Source: Pseudomonas serbica (lineage in GTDB: Bacteria; Pseudomonadota; Gammaproteobacteria; Pseudomonadales; Pseudomonadaceae). From it: DNA of 64,000 nucleotides. Position 1 is the stretch's first letter. Each line of letters opens with the position of its first letter. The notes beneath the pieces are model-generated. The model made no database searches, was not told the origin of the DNA, and was given only the letters and a program-made list of their open reading frames with translations. Below are positions 16,254 to 25,247 of the stretch, piece by piece. The stretch is taken from positions 868,001 through 932,000 of the forward strand of contig NZ_JAQIYM010000090.1 in assembly GCF_028823535.1 (NCBI RefSeq), given 5' to 3'. Both the position numbers and the translations under genes were made by a program.

Positions 16254-17876
16254 TCAAAGGCCTAAGTCCTGGGAAAACAGCTTTCCTTGCTCCTGAAGTG
16301 ACATTTTACGCACAATGTGTGGACAATCTGCCGCGTCAATGCCGGTTAGCTGCAGGTGTTCAGGCGTGACCCCCACCAATTTATCCAGGTAGCTGATCAG
16401 CTCTTTCTTCAAACCGGTGCTGGCCGCCGTGGCCGGTGCAAAGTAATCGGCCTGAAGCCTTTTGATCTCCTTGGCGGCGAAGTCATCGCTCCAGTGGCCA
16501 CTCTGATCTACCGGCGCGTCTGAAAGCCTCACGCGATCAATCAGGGTGGCCAGAATCGTGGTAAGACTTGTCGGCAGATACGCCGCATGGCTTGCTGTTT
16601 CGTTGATTATGTTTAGTAGCGGTTCTGCAAGGCCTGGTGGTACAGCCCCGTCGGCCAGCATGATTTCGAGCGCTGGACTGTGACCACCCTGCAATTTCAG
16701 CAGTTCCAGTGCCCGAGTGTTGGTAAAACCGCTTTTCTCGATCAGCTTGTCAACGCAAAACTCAGGGATCAGAGCCTTGGTGTAGGTCAGAAGTCGATCC
16801 AGTCCGCTGGATTGACTCAAGTTCGATCCCTGGCGGCTGATGGAAAATAAAGCTAGCGGCCCGGTTAGAAGGTCTTTAACGCTCGGAAACAGGGCTCGCT
16901 CTGGCTGGAGGCCGATCACGTTGCGTAACCCCAGTCCGGCCCGCTTGAAGTGCTCGGGATGGGTGAAGAGGGCGCAAGTTATTAGTTGCTCGGCCAGGTC
17001 ATCGTTGAACGAGTTGCTCGGTTCAAGTTTCTCTGCCCAGAAGCGGGCCTTGGCCGTCAGGACTTTGAGCACCAGCGCGGTGTCCTGAGTCTGCTCAAGC
17101 ATCATGAATGCATCGGAAAGGAACAGGTGATCGAGTACATCGTACTGGAAGTAGCTTTCGCTGCTCGGCAGCAGGGTGTTCATCAGGTGCTCGTATTCGC
17201 CGAGGTCAAAGTCTTCCAAACTACGATTCAGGGTGTCCAGATTGCGCGTGTTGATCGATATCTCTAACCCGTGAGTGTGCAAGCTGCACTCACCGGTGAT
17301 CTGCTCCATGTGCCGAAACCAGTGACGCATGTTCTGACCTTCGCCTTCGCGTCCCGCATGAAGTTCCTGCTCAAAGAGAGAGGAGTGCTTGGCGATCATC
17401 TGCTTCATAAAATCGAAAAAAATTTGCGTGGACTTAGGGCCGGCCAATAGCCCTGAGGTACAGATCAGCTGCTGTGGGCTCAGCCGGCTCAGCAGGTGCA
17501 CCATGCTCTGGTAATTGAGGCCCCGTGAGCGGGTATCCGGCGCGACCATGCTCCAGATCTTTCCACCTTCATGGGCCAGGGCCATGATGACGGGCAGGTG
17601 TTCGTATGTGTCGTCGACGCGTTCGTAGCTGATGAGGTAGGCCTTTTTCTCTTCCCCGAGGTATTCGCCATCCTTATCCAGGATGATCGGCGGGAGGCTG
17701 TCCATGAAGCGGTGCAGCAACCCTTTCTGACTGACCTCTGCAAGATCCTTAGCGGTGGCGCAGTTGTCGGCCAGGAACGCCTCCAGTTGCGTCAGTACGG
17801 GGCCCAAGTGGCTTTGTGCAGCCGGAGATAGGGCCGCGAGGGTCTCGGGAGCGAACAGTTGCAGGGTAGCGGTCAT
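16254..17876 (-). CDS. FxxDLGL-family protein, subgroup C, third gene of operon
   Basis: 540 residues from ATG 17876. Subgroup C proteins are longer and share D-L-A-E-V-S-Q-K-G-L-L near residue 45, A-L-A-H-E-G-G-K, R-L-S-P-Q-Q-L-I-C-T-S-G-L-L-A-G-P near residue 140, F-L-S-D-A-F-M-M-L-E, T-H-P-E-H-F-K-R-A-G-L-G, and the end R-K-M-S-L-Q-E-Q-G-K-L-F-S-Q-D-L-G-L. No signal peptide, membrane helix or catalytic motif is apparent. It is last in a three-gene minus-strand operon with 12-14 base gaps. Function unknown. Confidence 0.88.
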   Translation of the reverse strand: MTATLQLFAPETLAALSPAAQSHLGPVLTQLEAFLADNCATAKDLAEVSQKGLLHRFMDSLPPIILDKDGEYLGEEKKAYLISYERVDDTYEHLPVIMALAHEGGKIWSMVAPDTRSRGLNYQSMVHLLSRLSPQQLICTSGLLAGPKSTQIFFDFMKQMIAKHSSLFEQELHAGREGEGQNMRHWFRHMEQITGECSLHTHGLEISINTRNLDTLNRSLEDFDLGEYEHLMNTLLPSSESYFQYDVLDHLFLSDAFMMLEQTQDTALVLKVLTAKARFWAEKLEPSNSFNDDLAEQLITCALFTHPEHFKRAGLGLRNVIGLQPERALFPSVKDLLTGPLALFSISRQGSNLSQSSGLDRLLTYTKALIPEFCVDKLIEKSGFTNTRALELLKLQGGHSPALEIMLADGAVPPGLAEPLLNIINETASHAAYLPTSLTTILATLIDRVRLSDAPVDQSGHWSDDFAAKEIKRLQADYFAPATAASTGLKKELISYLDKLVGVTPEHLQLTGIDAADCPHIVRKMSLQEQGKLFSQDLGL

Positions 17877-17888
17877 AAATGGTTCCTA

Positions 17889-19520
17889 TCAAAGACCAAG
17901 GTCGGCGGAGAAGAGTGAACCCTGGGCCGTCAGAGGCATCTTCCTGACGATCTGCGGCACCTCGGCACCGCTGACACCGATTAGCATCAGGTGATCCGGC
18001 GTGACGCCTTCCAGGTTCTCCAGCTGTGCTATCACAGCGGCCTTGAGTCCTGGCTTTTGGGCAAAGGCAGGCAGGATGTATTCCCCTCTGTCCCATTCAA
18101 TTTGAGATTTGTTGTTTTTCGGCGTTTCTGGCGCCTTTGGCGACTCGTCATCCGGGTTCACCGGCGCGAAGCGTTGAAGCTTGTTGATGACCGGGCGTAG
18201 CAATGCAAGCAGACTGTCGAGCTGATAGGCCCCATACGCTTTTTTGCGCTTTACCATCAGCAGGACAGGCGACATCTGGTCGCTAGGAATTGATCCTTCA
18301 GTCAACGCCGCCTCGATGGCCGGGTGATGACCGCCCAGACTTCCTACGAGATCGATCAGTCGAGGGTGGGCAAAGCCGCGATGCTCGACCAGGGTTTCAA
18401 TGGAAAACGAGGGATCTAAAGACTGAAGAAAACTACTCAATGGCGACAGGTCAAAAACAGTCTGGACTTTGAACCTGGATCTCGAGAATGTCGCTAGTGG
18501 GCCTGCGATGAGTTCGCGCTTCATGAGGGCGCTGGTTTTAGAGCCCGTTGGTTCACCGACTAAGCCGACAAGGTTGCGAATTCCGCAACCCGCGAACTTG
18601 AAGTGCTCAGGATGGGAGATGAGGGCGCACGCCAGTAACTGCTCCACCAGATTATCTTTGATTTCCTGGGGCTCATTGGTCTTGTCCGCCCAATACCTGG
18701 CTTTGGTAGTGATGACCTTGATGGTTTGTGCCTTGTTCTGACAGGTTTCCAACATGGCAAAAGCGTCGGGATAGAACAGTCGGTCGAGGTTGTCGTGTCC
18801 GAACTGGTTCTCGCCTGGGCACATGATTTCCATCAGGCGCTGGTATTGGGTGAGGTTAAACGCTTCCTGGCGCGTGTTCAGTGCGAACCGGCCATCTGGG
18901 GAGCATAAAATAGGGAATGGATTGTCGTGCGCAGGTTGGCCGGTAAGGGTTTCAACCGTTTGTAACCAGTGCGCCGAGTGTACATAAGAGCTCAGTGGGT
19001 CAGAGTTGAGCTGGTGAATCACGGTTTTCTCACGCTCTGACATCACGTTTTTCAGCAGATCGCGGTACATCTGGTTAGATTTTGGCCCTGGCAGCAACCC
19101 TGAAGTACTTATGAACTGTTGCGGGCTGAGGCGGCGTAGGCGGTCGATGAGGTTGTAGATATCAAGCCCAAGTTCGGGGGCCTCTGGCTTCTCAATATCG
19201 AAGACGTTGCCACCCTCATGCGCGATGGCCATGAGAATGGAGAAGTGGGGGTACTTATCGTCGATCTCACCCAGTTTGAGTAATGGGGTATTGGTGGTGA
19301 ATTTCATTTCACCGGTCTTCGACAGCGATGTCCTGGTCGATTTAGCCAGGTATTCACGCAGCAACCCTCGCTGGCTGACCTCCGCCAGGTCGGAAGCTAT
19401 TTCCCCCTGCTGGGTCAACCACTGATCAATTTCCTCACGCACCGGTCGCAGGTGCTGGCGCAGCTCATAGGGCAGGGCGGCTTCAGTGTCGTGGGAAAAC
19501 AGCTTGAAATTGCTTCTCAT
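17889..19520 (-). CDS. FxxDLGL-family protein, subgroup C, second gene of operon
   Basis: 543 residues from ATG 19520, 14 bases after the upstream gene. Shared landmarks: D-L-A-E-V-S-Q-R-G-L-L, A-I-A-H-E-G-G-N, R-L-S-P-Q-Q-F-I-S-T-S-G-L-L-P-G-P-K-S, F-Y-P-D-A-F-A-M-L-E, S-H-P-E-H-F-K-F-A-G-C-G-I, and the end V-R-K-M-P-L-T-A-Q-G-S-L-F-S-A-D-L-G-L. It is the closest relative of the 16254 protein. A 25-residue insert rich in K, P and E lies before the C-terminal third. Function unknown. Confidence 0.88.
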   Translation of the reverse strand: MRSNFKLFSHDTEAALPYELRQHLRPVREEIDQWLTQQGEIASDLAEVSQRGLLREYLAKSTRTSLSKTGEMKFTTNTPLLKLGEIDDKYPHFSILMAIAHEGGNVFDIEKPEAPELGLDIYNLIDRLRRLSPQQFISTSGLLPGPKSNQMYRDLLKNVMSEREKTVIHQLNSDPLSSYVHSAHWLQTVETLTGQPAHDNPFPILCSPDGRFALNTRQEAFNLTQYQRLMEIMCPGENQFGHDNLDRLFYPDAFAMLETCQNKAQTIKVITTKARYWADKTNEPQEIKDNLVEQLLACALISHPEHFKFAGCGIRNLVGLVGEPTGSKTSALMKRELIAGPLATFSRSRFKVQTVFDLSPLSSFLQSLDPSFSIETLVEHRGFAHPRLIDLVGSLGGHHPAIEAALTEGSIPSDQMSPVLLMVKRKKAYGAYQLDSLLALLRPVINKLQRFAPVNPDDESPKAPETPKNNKSQIEWDRGEYILPAFAQKPGLKAAVIAQLENLEGVTPDHLMLIGVSGAEVPQIVRKMPLTAQGSLFSADLGL

Positions 19521-19534
19521 GTGGTGATCTGCCT

Positions 19535-21136
19535 TTACGCGCCAATGTCAGATGAGAAAACGCTACCCTGGTCTCGCAGATCCATGGCTTTGAACACATT
19601 TGGTGCGCTTCGGTAGTCGAGCCCGGTCAAGATCAGGTGATCGTGCGTCCATCCGGTTTTAGACTCCATGTGGGCAATGAGGGTTTCTTTCATGCCGGGG
19701 CATTGGGTGAATAGCTCTCGGAAAATGTGCCTGCTGTTGTCGGCCTGGAATTGCCCTTTGCCCGGTAACGTCCCATCTGCCTGGCGAAGAGGAACTTGAT
19801 ACAGGTATTGGAAGTAAATCGGGGCCAGGGTTTCGAGTGCGTAATGATGGAAAGCATTGGCCTTGCTGATCTGGTAGGCCAAAGTCCCAAGGTCATCTCG
19901 CGATGTGTCTGGCTTCATCACGAAAGGTGCGATGGCCGCAACGTAAGCCTTTTCGGCCTCGATGACGTTTTCGATTCGTTCATGATTCAGCCCTTGGTGT
20001 TGGATCATGGCATCGGGGGTAAATTCCGGCTCAAGCGCGTGCAAGTAAGCCCGGAGGTGGGCGAAAGACTCACGGCTAGAGGCTGCATTGCTTTCTGAAT
20101 AAACGGCCAGGGGCCCCGACAAAAGGTTGCGCACTTGGCGCGTCGGGCTGCGCTTAGGATCGATTCCGACCAGATTTTTGACCCCAAACCCTGCGCCTGC
20201 AAAATGCTCAGGATGCGCGGTAAAGGCACAGCAGACCATTTGCTCAACGGCATCATCGAACACGTCTGCCCCGACTTCGTCAGCGCCTGCTGCTGACAGC
20301 AAGCATTCCGCCTTCTGCCGCATGTCCATGAGGATGGTGGCGGTGTCGCTGGAGTTCTCCAGCTGCCGGTAGGCGTCGGCGTAGAATAGTGTGTTGAGCA
20401 TCTTGTTGTGCAAGGGATCTCGGTAATGGCCTTCCATCCCTTCACCCTCGGCGAACTCGAACTCTTGCTCACCGTGATCATCGGCGAGGACGTGAATCAT
20501 CAGATCATGATAGGCGCCGGCGTCGAACTCGTGAGCTTTGGCTGTCAGAGTTCGGCTGAATGTGTCGTCCAGGGGCCAATCATAGCGAGCAACTGTGCCG
20601 GCGAGGGAGGGCGCCTGTGCGATCTGGTGGAACAATGGGTGAGTGTACTGAACGGTTTTGTGCTCCCGCCCCGATGAGACGTGATCTTCGATCACCGGTG
20701 CATGCTGCTCGATCAGGTGGTGCACCATGCCGTTGTACAAGCGATTGGCGCCAGGCCCAGGGATCAGGCCTGCTGTGGCGATGAACTCCTGTGGGCTGCG
20801 TTTGCTCAGCTGGTCGATCAGATATTTTGGTTCGAACTCGTGGATGCAGTTGTGTATCAAGTCGTCAATGCGCCCGCCGTCGGCGATGAACGCCATCAGC
20901 AGGGCCTGGTCGTGGTTGTACGGATCCGCGATGTTGATATTGAAAAACAGGTCTTCGTAGTCATCGGATTTCAGGTATTCACTGAGGTGCCCTTGTGCTT
21001 GGAAGTCCACCAGGCTGTCAGCCTTCAAATGATGGAGCTGAAGGTAGGCATTGATGTCGGCCAGGATCTGGTCGGCACGGGCCTTTTGCAGGGGCTGAAA
21101 CAGGGCTTCAATTGCACGGGGGAACAGTGAATGCAC
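19535..21136 (-). CDS. FxxDLGL-family protein, subgroup C, first gene of operon, variant tail
   Basis: 533 residues from GTG 21136, chosen because AAGGAGAT stands five bases upstream and the length then matches the two paralogues. The frame is open much further upstream, but that stretch is not protein-like. It shares R-S-P-Q-E-F-I-A-T-A-G-L-I-P-G-P and T-A-H-P-E-H-F-A-G-A-G-F-G with subgroup C and includes acidic inserts. It ends D-L-R-D-Q-G-S-V-F-S-S-D-I-G-A: the only member where the terminal L-G-L has become I-G-A. Function unknown. Confidence 0.85.
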   Translation of the reverse strand: MHSLFPRAIEALFQPLQKARADQILADINAYLQLHHLKADSLVDFQAQGHLSEYLKSDDYEDLFFNINIADPYNHDQALLMAFIADGGRIDDLIHNCIHEFEPKYLIDQLSKRSPQEFIATAGLIPGPGANRLYNGMVHHLIEQHAPVIEDHVSSGREHKTVQYTHPLFHQIAQAPSLAGTVARYDWPLDDTFSRTLTAKAHEFDAGAYHDLMIHVLADDHGEQEFEFAEGEGMEGHYRDPLHNKMLNTLFYADAYRQLENSSDTATILMDMRQKAECLLSAAGADEVGADVFDDAVEQMVCCAFTAHPEHFAGAGFGVKNLVGIDPKRSPTRQVRNLLSGPLAVYSESNAASSRESFAHLRAYLHALEPEFTPDAMIQHQGLNHERIENVIEAEKAYVAAIAPFVMKPDTSRDDLGTLAYQISKANAFHHYALETLAPIYFQYLYQVPLRQADGTLPGKGQFQADNSRHIFRELFTQCPGMKETLIAHMESKTGWTHDHLILTGLDYRSAPNVFKAMDLRDQGSVFSSDIGA

Positions 21137-21242
21137 GGCAGATCTCCTTTTCCCGAGTATGGCATGGGCGGCAAGGCCGGTTCCAGGCAAGGCGTAGCAG
21201 AATCGCGTACTACAACGGCTGTGCCGGTGGCTGAGTTCGAGG

Positions 21243-21273
21243 CCAAAACAAGACCCCCGCCAGAAGGCGGGGG
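21243..21273 (-). terminator. Rho-independent terminator after the first PilV-like gene
   Basis: An 8-bp GC stem (CCCCCGCC / GGCGGGGG, 4-base loop) followed on the minus strand by a T-rich run. It lies 20 bases beyond the stop of 21295-23112. Confidence 0.8.
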
Positions 21274-21294
21274 AGAAGGACAGCGCAAGGCTGA

Positions 21295-23112
21295 TTAGAG
21301 GCTGGAGGACACAACACGAATCCCTGCCGAGTAGCTGTAAGCCCTGTTGTTCGTGACGTAGTAGCAGTAACTCCCGCCCGCAGGCACGATTCCACTGATG
21401 GGGAAGTCCATGCCAATGTCGGAGAATTCGCCACCCCAGCCCATGGTGGTGCCAACGGTCACGCCGTTGATGACCAAACTGGTGGCGCCAGGCCCAGTGG
21501 CGGTGATCAATGCAGTCTTTGGCGATGACCAGCAACCACTCCATGTAGTCCTTGTAGGCCCTACTGAAACAATGGTGACTGGCGCCTCTGCGCTCACCCC
21601 AGGGGATGCCCACAGACCATTGGTGCAGGAGAGCAGTCCACCCCAGGCATCGCGGCTGACTAAGCCGTTAGGTGAACAACCCCAACCTGCGGTAGAGATG
21701 CTGTCGAGTTGCAAGAACTCACCAATTTCCACGCGCCCGGCGTTGTAGATGCCATTCGCGATCAGGGTGTTCAGATGGCTACTTGAAGCAGGTTGAACGT
21801 AATACCCGGTGTTGTTGATGTCGTAGAAAATACTCGCGTATGCAACGTTTGCCATCACCGAGTTCATGCGGCTGGTCTGCGACGGCTGGACGTAATAGCC
21901 GGTATTGTTGATGTCGTAGTAGATGCCTGAGTATTCGACGTTTGATTGAACAGCGTTCAGCCGGCTGGTGCCGGACGGTTGGACGTAGTAGCCGCTGTTG
22001 TTGATGTCGTAGAACACAGAGGCATACGAGGTGTTCGCCATCACGACGTTTTGGCGGCTGGTACCGTTCGGGTCGATGTAATAGTTTCCATCGTTTACAT
22101 CGATGAAATTTTGCCCGTAAACGCTGGTGCCAGCCCACATGTATTGGCTCGTAGACACCTGCCCGTTGGCGCCAATCGAGCCATTGACGCTCAGGTTGCC
22201 GGCGATGCCAGTTGAGCCACCCACGTTCAGGTTACCATTGACGGTTTGATATCCGTCGACTTGCGAGTTGCTTCTGATCCGGAAGTCACCCAGTACCTCG
22301 GCGCTTGAGCCAACGATGACTCCAGAGCTGGTAACTGCGCTAAGGCCTGAACCGTTACCAATGCGAATTGCCTGGCCAGCAAGGTTTTGAATGCTCGAGG
22401 CGCCAATGATCGCCCGGTTGCCCGGTGCAGGGCTGTCGAACTGCAATGGGGCATGCATCTGGTTAGAGCCGTCGGTGCGCAACCAGGTGTCGTTGTAGGC
22501 GTTGTTGCTGGCTACGAAAATCATCTTGCCGCTGATGGCATCGGCGCTGTAGCGAGCATCCGTGGTGGCGGAGTAGGGGGTTAGGCCACCGCCAGCCGCC
22601 GACTGGTAGCCTGAGTTCATTGCGGACGCAGCAGTGAGGACAGCCAATCCAGACAGGTCAGCACGCACTCTCAAGGTGCCGTCGGTGTCTTGGACTTTGA
22701 ATGCAGAGGAACTCGTGGTGGCGGTGAACTTCAAGTTCGGTGCGGTACCCGAGATCACCACGTTGGTACTCAACACAATGCTGCCGAAGGGGATCGGGTT
22801 GATCGCCGTCGCATCTGGGAAGTCGCAGGGAAGGAGCTCATTGCCGGGGGCTTGTGAGCCTCCGGTGCCTGGACAGGTGTTGCTCTTCAACCAGATGGAG
22901 CCGTTGTAGGTGCCAGCTGTAATACTGGACAGATCTCTGGCCAAGGCCGAGCGAACGGCGTTGTTGTACTGGAAGATCAAGCCGCCAACGATACGAGCCC
23001 TGGCTTGCTCAAGATCAACCTGCTTTTCCAGGAAGGCCAGGATTGTGATGAACATCATGAGGCCGACGACCATGATGAGTTCTATCAGGGTTACACCGCG
23101 CTGGCTCTTCAT
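21295..23112 (-). CDS. pilV: PilV-like minor pilin / pilus-tip adhesin (copy 1)
   Basis: 605 residues. N-terminus M-K-S-Q-R-G-V-T-L-I-E-L is a prepilin signal (cleavage after G, Glu at +5) followed by a hydrophobic helix, so it enters a type IV pilus. The next 300 residues match the constant part of shufflon PilV proteins (E-Q-A-R-A-R-I-V-G-G-L-I-F-Q-Y-N-N-A-V-R). Then come four repeats of about 31 residues built on Y-D-I-N-N-x-G-Y-Y-V-Q-P (positions 21750-22118), and a variable C-terminal receptor-binding domain. It is presumably the tip adhesin that selects recipient cells in conjugation. AT-rich leader upstream. No recombinase or inverted 3' segments were found beside it. Confidence 0.85.
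   Translation of the reverse strand: MKSQRGVTLIELIMVVGLMMFITILAFLEKQVDLEQARARIVGGLIFQYNNAVRSALARDLSSITAGTYNGSIWLKSNTCPGTGGSQAPGNELLPCDFPDATAINPIPFGSIVLSTNVVISGTAPNLKFTATTSSSAFKVQDTDGTLRVRADLSGLAVLTAASAMNSGYQSAAGGGLTPYSATTDARYSADAISGKMIFVASNNAYNDTWLRTDGSNQMHAPLQFDSPAPGNRAIIGASSIQNLAGQAIRIGNGSGLSAVTSSGVIVGSSAEVLGDFRIRSNSQVDGYQTVNGNLNVGGSTGIAGNLSVNGSIGANGQVSTSQYMWAGTSVYGQNFIDVNDGNYYIDPNGTSRQNVVMANTSYASVFYDINNSGYYVQPSGTSRLNAVQSNVEYSGIYYDINNTGYYVQPSQTSRMNSVMANVAYASIFYDINNTGYYVQPASSSHLNTLIANGIYNAGRVEIGEFLQLDSISTAGWGCSPNGLVSRDAWGGLLSCTNGLWASPGVSAEAPVTIVSVGPTRTTWSGCWSSPKTALITATGPGATSLVINGVTVGTTMGWGGEFSDIGMDFPISGIVPAGGSYCYYVTNNRAYSYSAGIRVVSSSL
21750..22118 (-). repeat. Four tandem Y-D-I-N-N-x-G-Y-Y-V-Q-P repeats in PilV copy 1
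   Basis: In-frame imperfect repeats of about 93-96 bp encoding turns rich in D, N, G and Y. The first unit reads V-N-D-G-N-Y-Y-I-D-P, the others D-I-N-N-[ST]-G-Y-Y-V-Q-P. The same motif occurs in phage tail fibres and other adhesins, consistent with a fibrous stalk. Confidence 0.8.
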
Positions 23113-23300
23113 GAAACCTCCAGGAGAGCATTTTCTTATAGTTGTTCCTATATATTAACAAACATTCATACGCGATGTATCAACAATGTGAATGAATTGA
23201 CACATCTGTACATTTGCAGAATTACCATAAGATCGGTATATAGCCAGCCCTTTTATAACAGGCCGATTTTCTATATATAAAAGAGCACAAGGACAGATAT

Positions 23301-23336
23301 AAAAAACCAAGCCCACCTGGATGGACTTGGTTTTTT
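23301..23336. terminator. Symmetric terminator between the two PilV-like genes
   Basis: A-run, stem CCAAG-CCA / TGG-CTTGG, T-run. It ends the 24999-23362 transcript on the minus strand, so the two pilin genes are likely transcribed separately. Confidence 0.8.
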
Positions 23337-23361
23337 CGCAACAGGTTGAATATGGGCGTCG

Positions 23362-24999
23362 CTAAAATTGACAGCAGAAGACGACGGCGTAGTCGTTTTG
23401 ACCAATGATGGTGCCGTCTGAACCGGTACGCCAGTTTTCACCCGTTGAGTCCCAGCCCATTTTGGTCATGCCGGCAGGGCAGGCCCAGACAGTTACGTCG
23501 TAGGCGGCATAACCAGGAATGGTGTAGTGGTAACAGGTTGGTGCGCTGCCCCCTGCTTTCCGCCATATGCCGTTTACGCATGAGAGCGAAGAACCGTCGG
23601 CTGTCCGGCTGAGCATGCCGCTGGGTGCACAACCCCATCCTTCGTTTGACACCGCATCGAGCTGGATAAATTGGCCGACTTCGATACTGCCGTAGTTGAT
23701 CAGGCCGTTTGACCAAATACCATTCAGGCGGTTGGCCCCCGACGGCTGCAGGTAGAAACCGGTGTTGTTGATGTCATAGAACACCCCTGAGTACTCAACG
23801 TTAGATTGCACCGCGTTTAACCGGCTGGTGTTCGCAGGTTGGACGTAGTACCCGGTGTTGTTGATGTCATAAAACACGGAGGCGTACGAGGTGTTCGCGA
23901 GCACCGCATTCTGGCGGCTTGTGCCGTTCGGATCTACGTAATAGTTTGGGTCGTTCCGATCCACATAAGTATTTGCATAGACCGTGTTCATTTGGCTGCC
24001 GCCATTAGGATCTACGTAATAGTTTCCGTCATTACCATCCGAAAAATATTGGCCGACAACGGCCCCTGCGGCAGTCACGTTAGCGCTTGACGCTACGTTG
24101 CCGGTTGCGCTGACAACACCACTTGTCCAGATGTTGCCAAGAACGCCAGTGTCGCCGTCCACCTGCACATTATTGCGGACTCGGAAGCTGCCCATGATCT
24201 CAGCGTTGCTATCTACCACGACTCCTGCTGCGGTCACCGCCGTCATGCCGCTGCCAGAGCCCAGGAAGAGGGCTTGTCCGGCCAGGTTTTGAATTCGTGA
24301 AGCACCCGTGATTTGTCGGTCTGCAAAGACCCCACTATCAAAGTTGAGGGTCTTGTGCATGCTGTTGCTGCCGTCCGTGCGGAGCCAGACGTCGTTTGAG
24401 GCATTGTTGCTGCTGACAAAGGTAATAACACCCGTCACGGGGCTAGAGGCGTAGCTTGAGTCGGAGGTTGCCGCAACTGGTGAGACTCCGCCCGCGCTGG
24501 CCTGAACGCCTGTTCCGATGGCAGAGGCAGCAGCTAAAACAGCGAGCCCGGACAAGTCGGCACGCACTTTCAATCCTGCTCCGGGTTCACCCACGGAAAA
24601 GGCCGATGTGCTTGTGGTCGCGGTGAATTTTCGATTCGGTGGGGTGCCTGAGACGGCCACTGTCGTCGTGAACGATAGCCTTCCGAAAGGCACCGGGTTG
24701 GCAGCGGTGGCCAGTGGGAAATCGCAGGGCAAATACTCTGTGCCTGGTGTGAGCATCCCGCCACAGGCGCTGCTTTTCAACCAACTGCTGCCCAAATAGG
24801 TGACCGAGGAGGCCGGAATATTTTGCGCTAAGGCGTTTCGCACTGCGTTGTTGTATTGGAAAATCAGACTGCCAACAATGCGGGCGCGGGCCTGCTCCAA
24901 GTCAGCCTGTTTCTCGTAAAAATTGAGAATAGTGATCATGGCCAGAAGACCGACCACCAAAATCAACTCAATTAACGTAACGCCTCGTTGAGCACGCAT
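23362..24999 (-). CDS. pilV: PilV-like minor pilin / pilus-tip adhesin (copy 2)
   Basis: 545 residues with prepilin signal M-R-A-Q-R-G-V-T-L-I-E-L and the same constant region as copy 1 (E-Q-A-R-A-R-I-V-G-S-L-I-F-Q-Y-N-N-A-V-R). It also has four D-x-N-x-x-Y-Y-V-x-P repeats (23705-24045). The C-terminal domain after G-W-G-C-A-P-S-G differs completely from copy 1 and ends C-C-Q-F, with several cysteines that could form disulfides. Two fixed copies with different tips give the plasmid two alternative adhesins without an evident shufflon. It has its own SD (GGGGAT). Confidence 0.85.
   Translation of the reverse strand: MRAQRGVTLIELILVVGLLAMITILNFYEKQADLEQARARIVGSLIFQYNNAVRNALAQNIPASSVTYLGSSWLKSSACGGMLTPGTEYLPCDFPLATAANPVPFGRLSFTTTVAVSGTPPNRKFTATTSTSAFSVGEPGAGLKVRADLSGLAVLAAASAIGTGVQASAGGVSPVAATSDSSYASSPVTGVITFVSSNNASNDVWLRTDGSNSMHKTLNFDSGVFADRQITGASRIQNLAGQALFLGSGSGMTAVTAAGVVVDSNAEIMGSFRVRNNVQVDGDTGVLGNIWTSGVVSATGNVASSANVTAAGAVVGQYFSDGNDGNYYVDPNGGSQMNTVYANTYVDRNDPNYYVDPNGTSRQNAVLANTSYASVFYDINNTGYYVQPANTSRLNAVQSNVEYSGVFYDINNTGFYLQPSGANRLNGIWSNGLINYGSIEVGQFIQLDAVSNEGWGCAPSGMLSRTADGSSLSCVNGIWRKAGGSAPTCYHYTIPGYAAYDVTVWACPAGMTKMGWDSTGENWRTGSDGTIIGQNDYAVVFCCQF
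23705..24045 (-). repeat. Four tandem stalk repeats in PilV copy 2
   Basis: Same class of repeat as in copy 1. The order is two D-x-N-D-x-N-Y-Y-V-D-P units, then D-I-N-N-T-G-Y-Y-V-Q-P and D-I-N-N-T-G-F-Y-L-Q-P. Confidence 0.78.
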
Positions 25000-25162
25000 C
25001 TAACATCCCCACGACTCTTGGTTAGTGCCTCTAGCGGGCTGGTCGTTCAACAATGGAACCATTTAATACATGCTTAGTAGTATTGCACTTTGGTATGCCA
25101 TTTCAAAGACAATTTAAGCCAATCATATTTGTCCAAGTTTGTATGAAAATCATAGACAATAG

Positions 25163-25184
25163 AGCCAGAGGCTTTCTGGCTTTT
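25163..25184 (+). terminator. Terminator-like hairpin in the leader of the sirtuin cassette
   Basis: Stem AGCCAGA / TCTGGCT with a five-base loop and a TTT tail on the plus strand. No plus-strand gene precedes it, and it lies about 65 bases before ATG 25248. It could be an attenuator for the cassette or a barrier against readthrough. Confidence 0.45.
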
Positions 25185-25247
25185 AATAGTTGAAGCTGGC
25201 ACTATCATACCCTTGCGCAGTGATGACGGTCGGCGGGGATTTAGTTG

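Noticed and set aside
21750..24045. Tandem repeats in the PilV-like genes considered as a CRISPR or other DNA array
   Set aside because: They are in-frame, diverged protein repeats without unique spacers.
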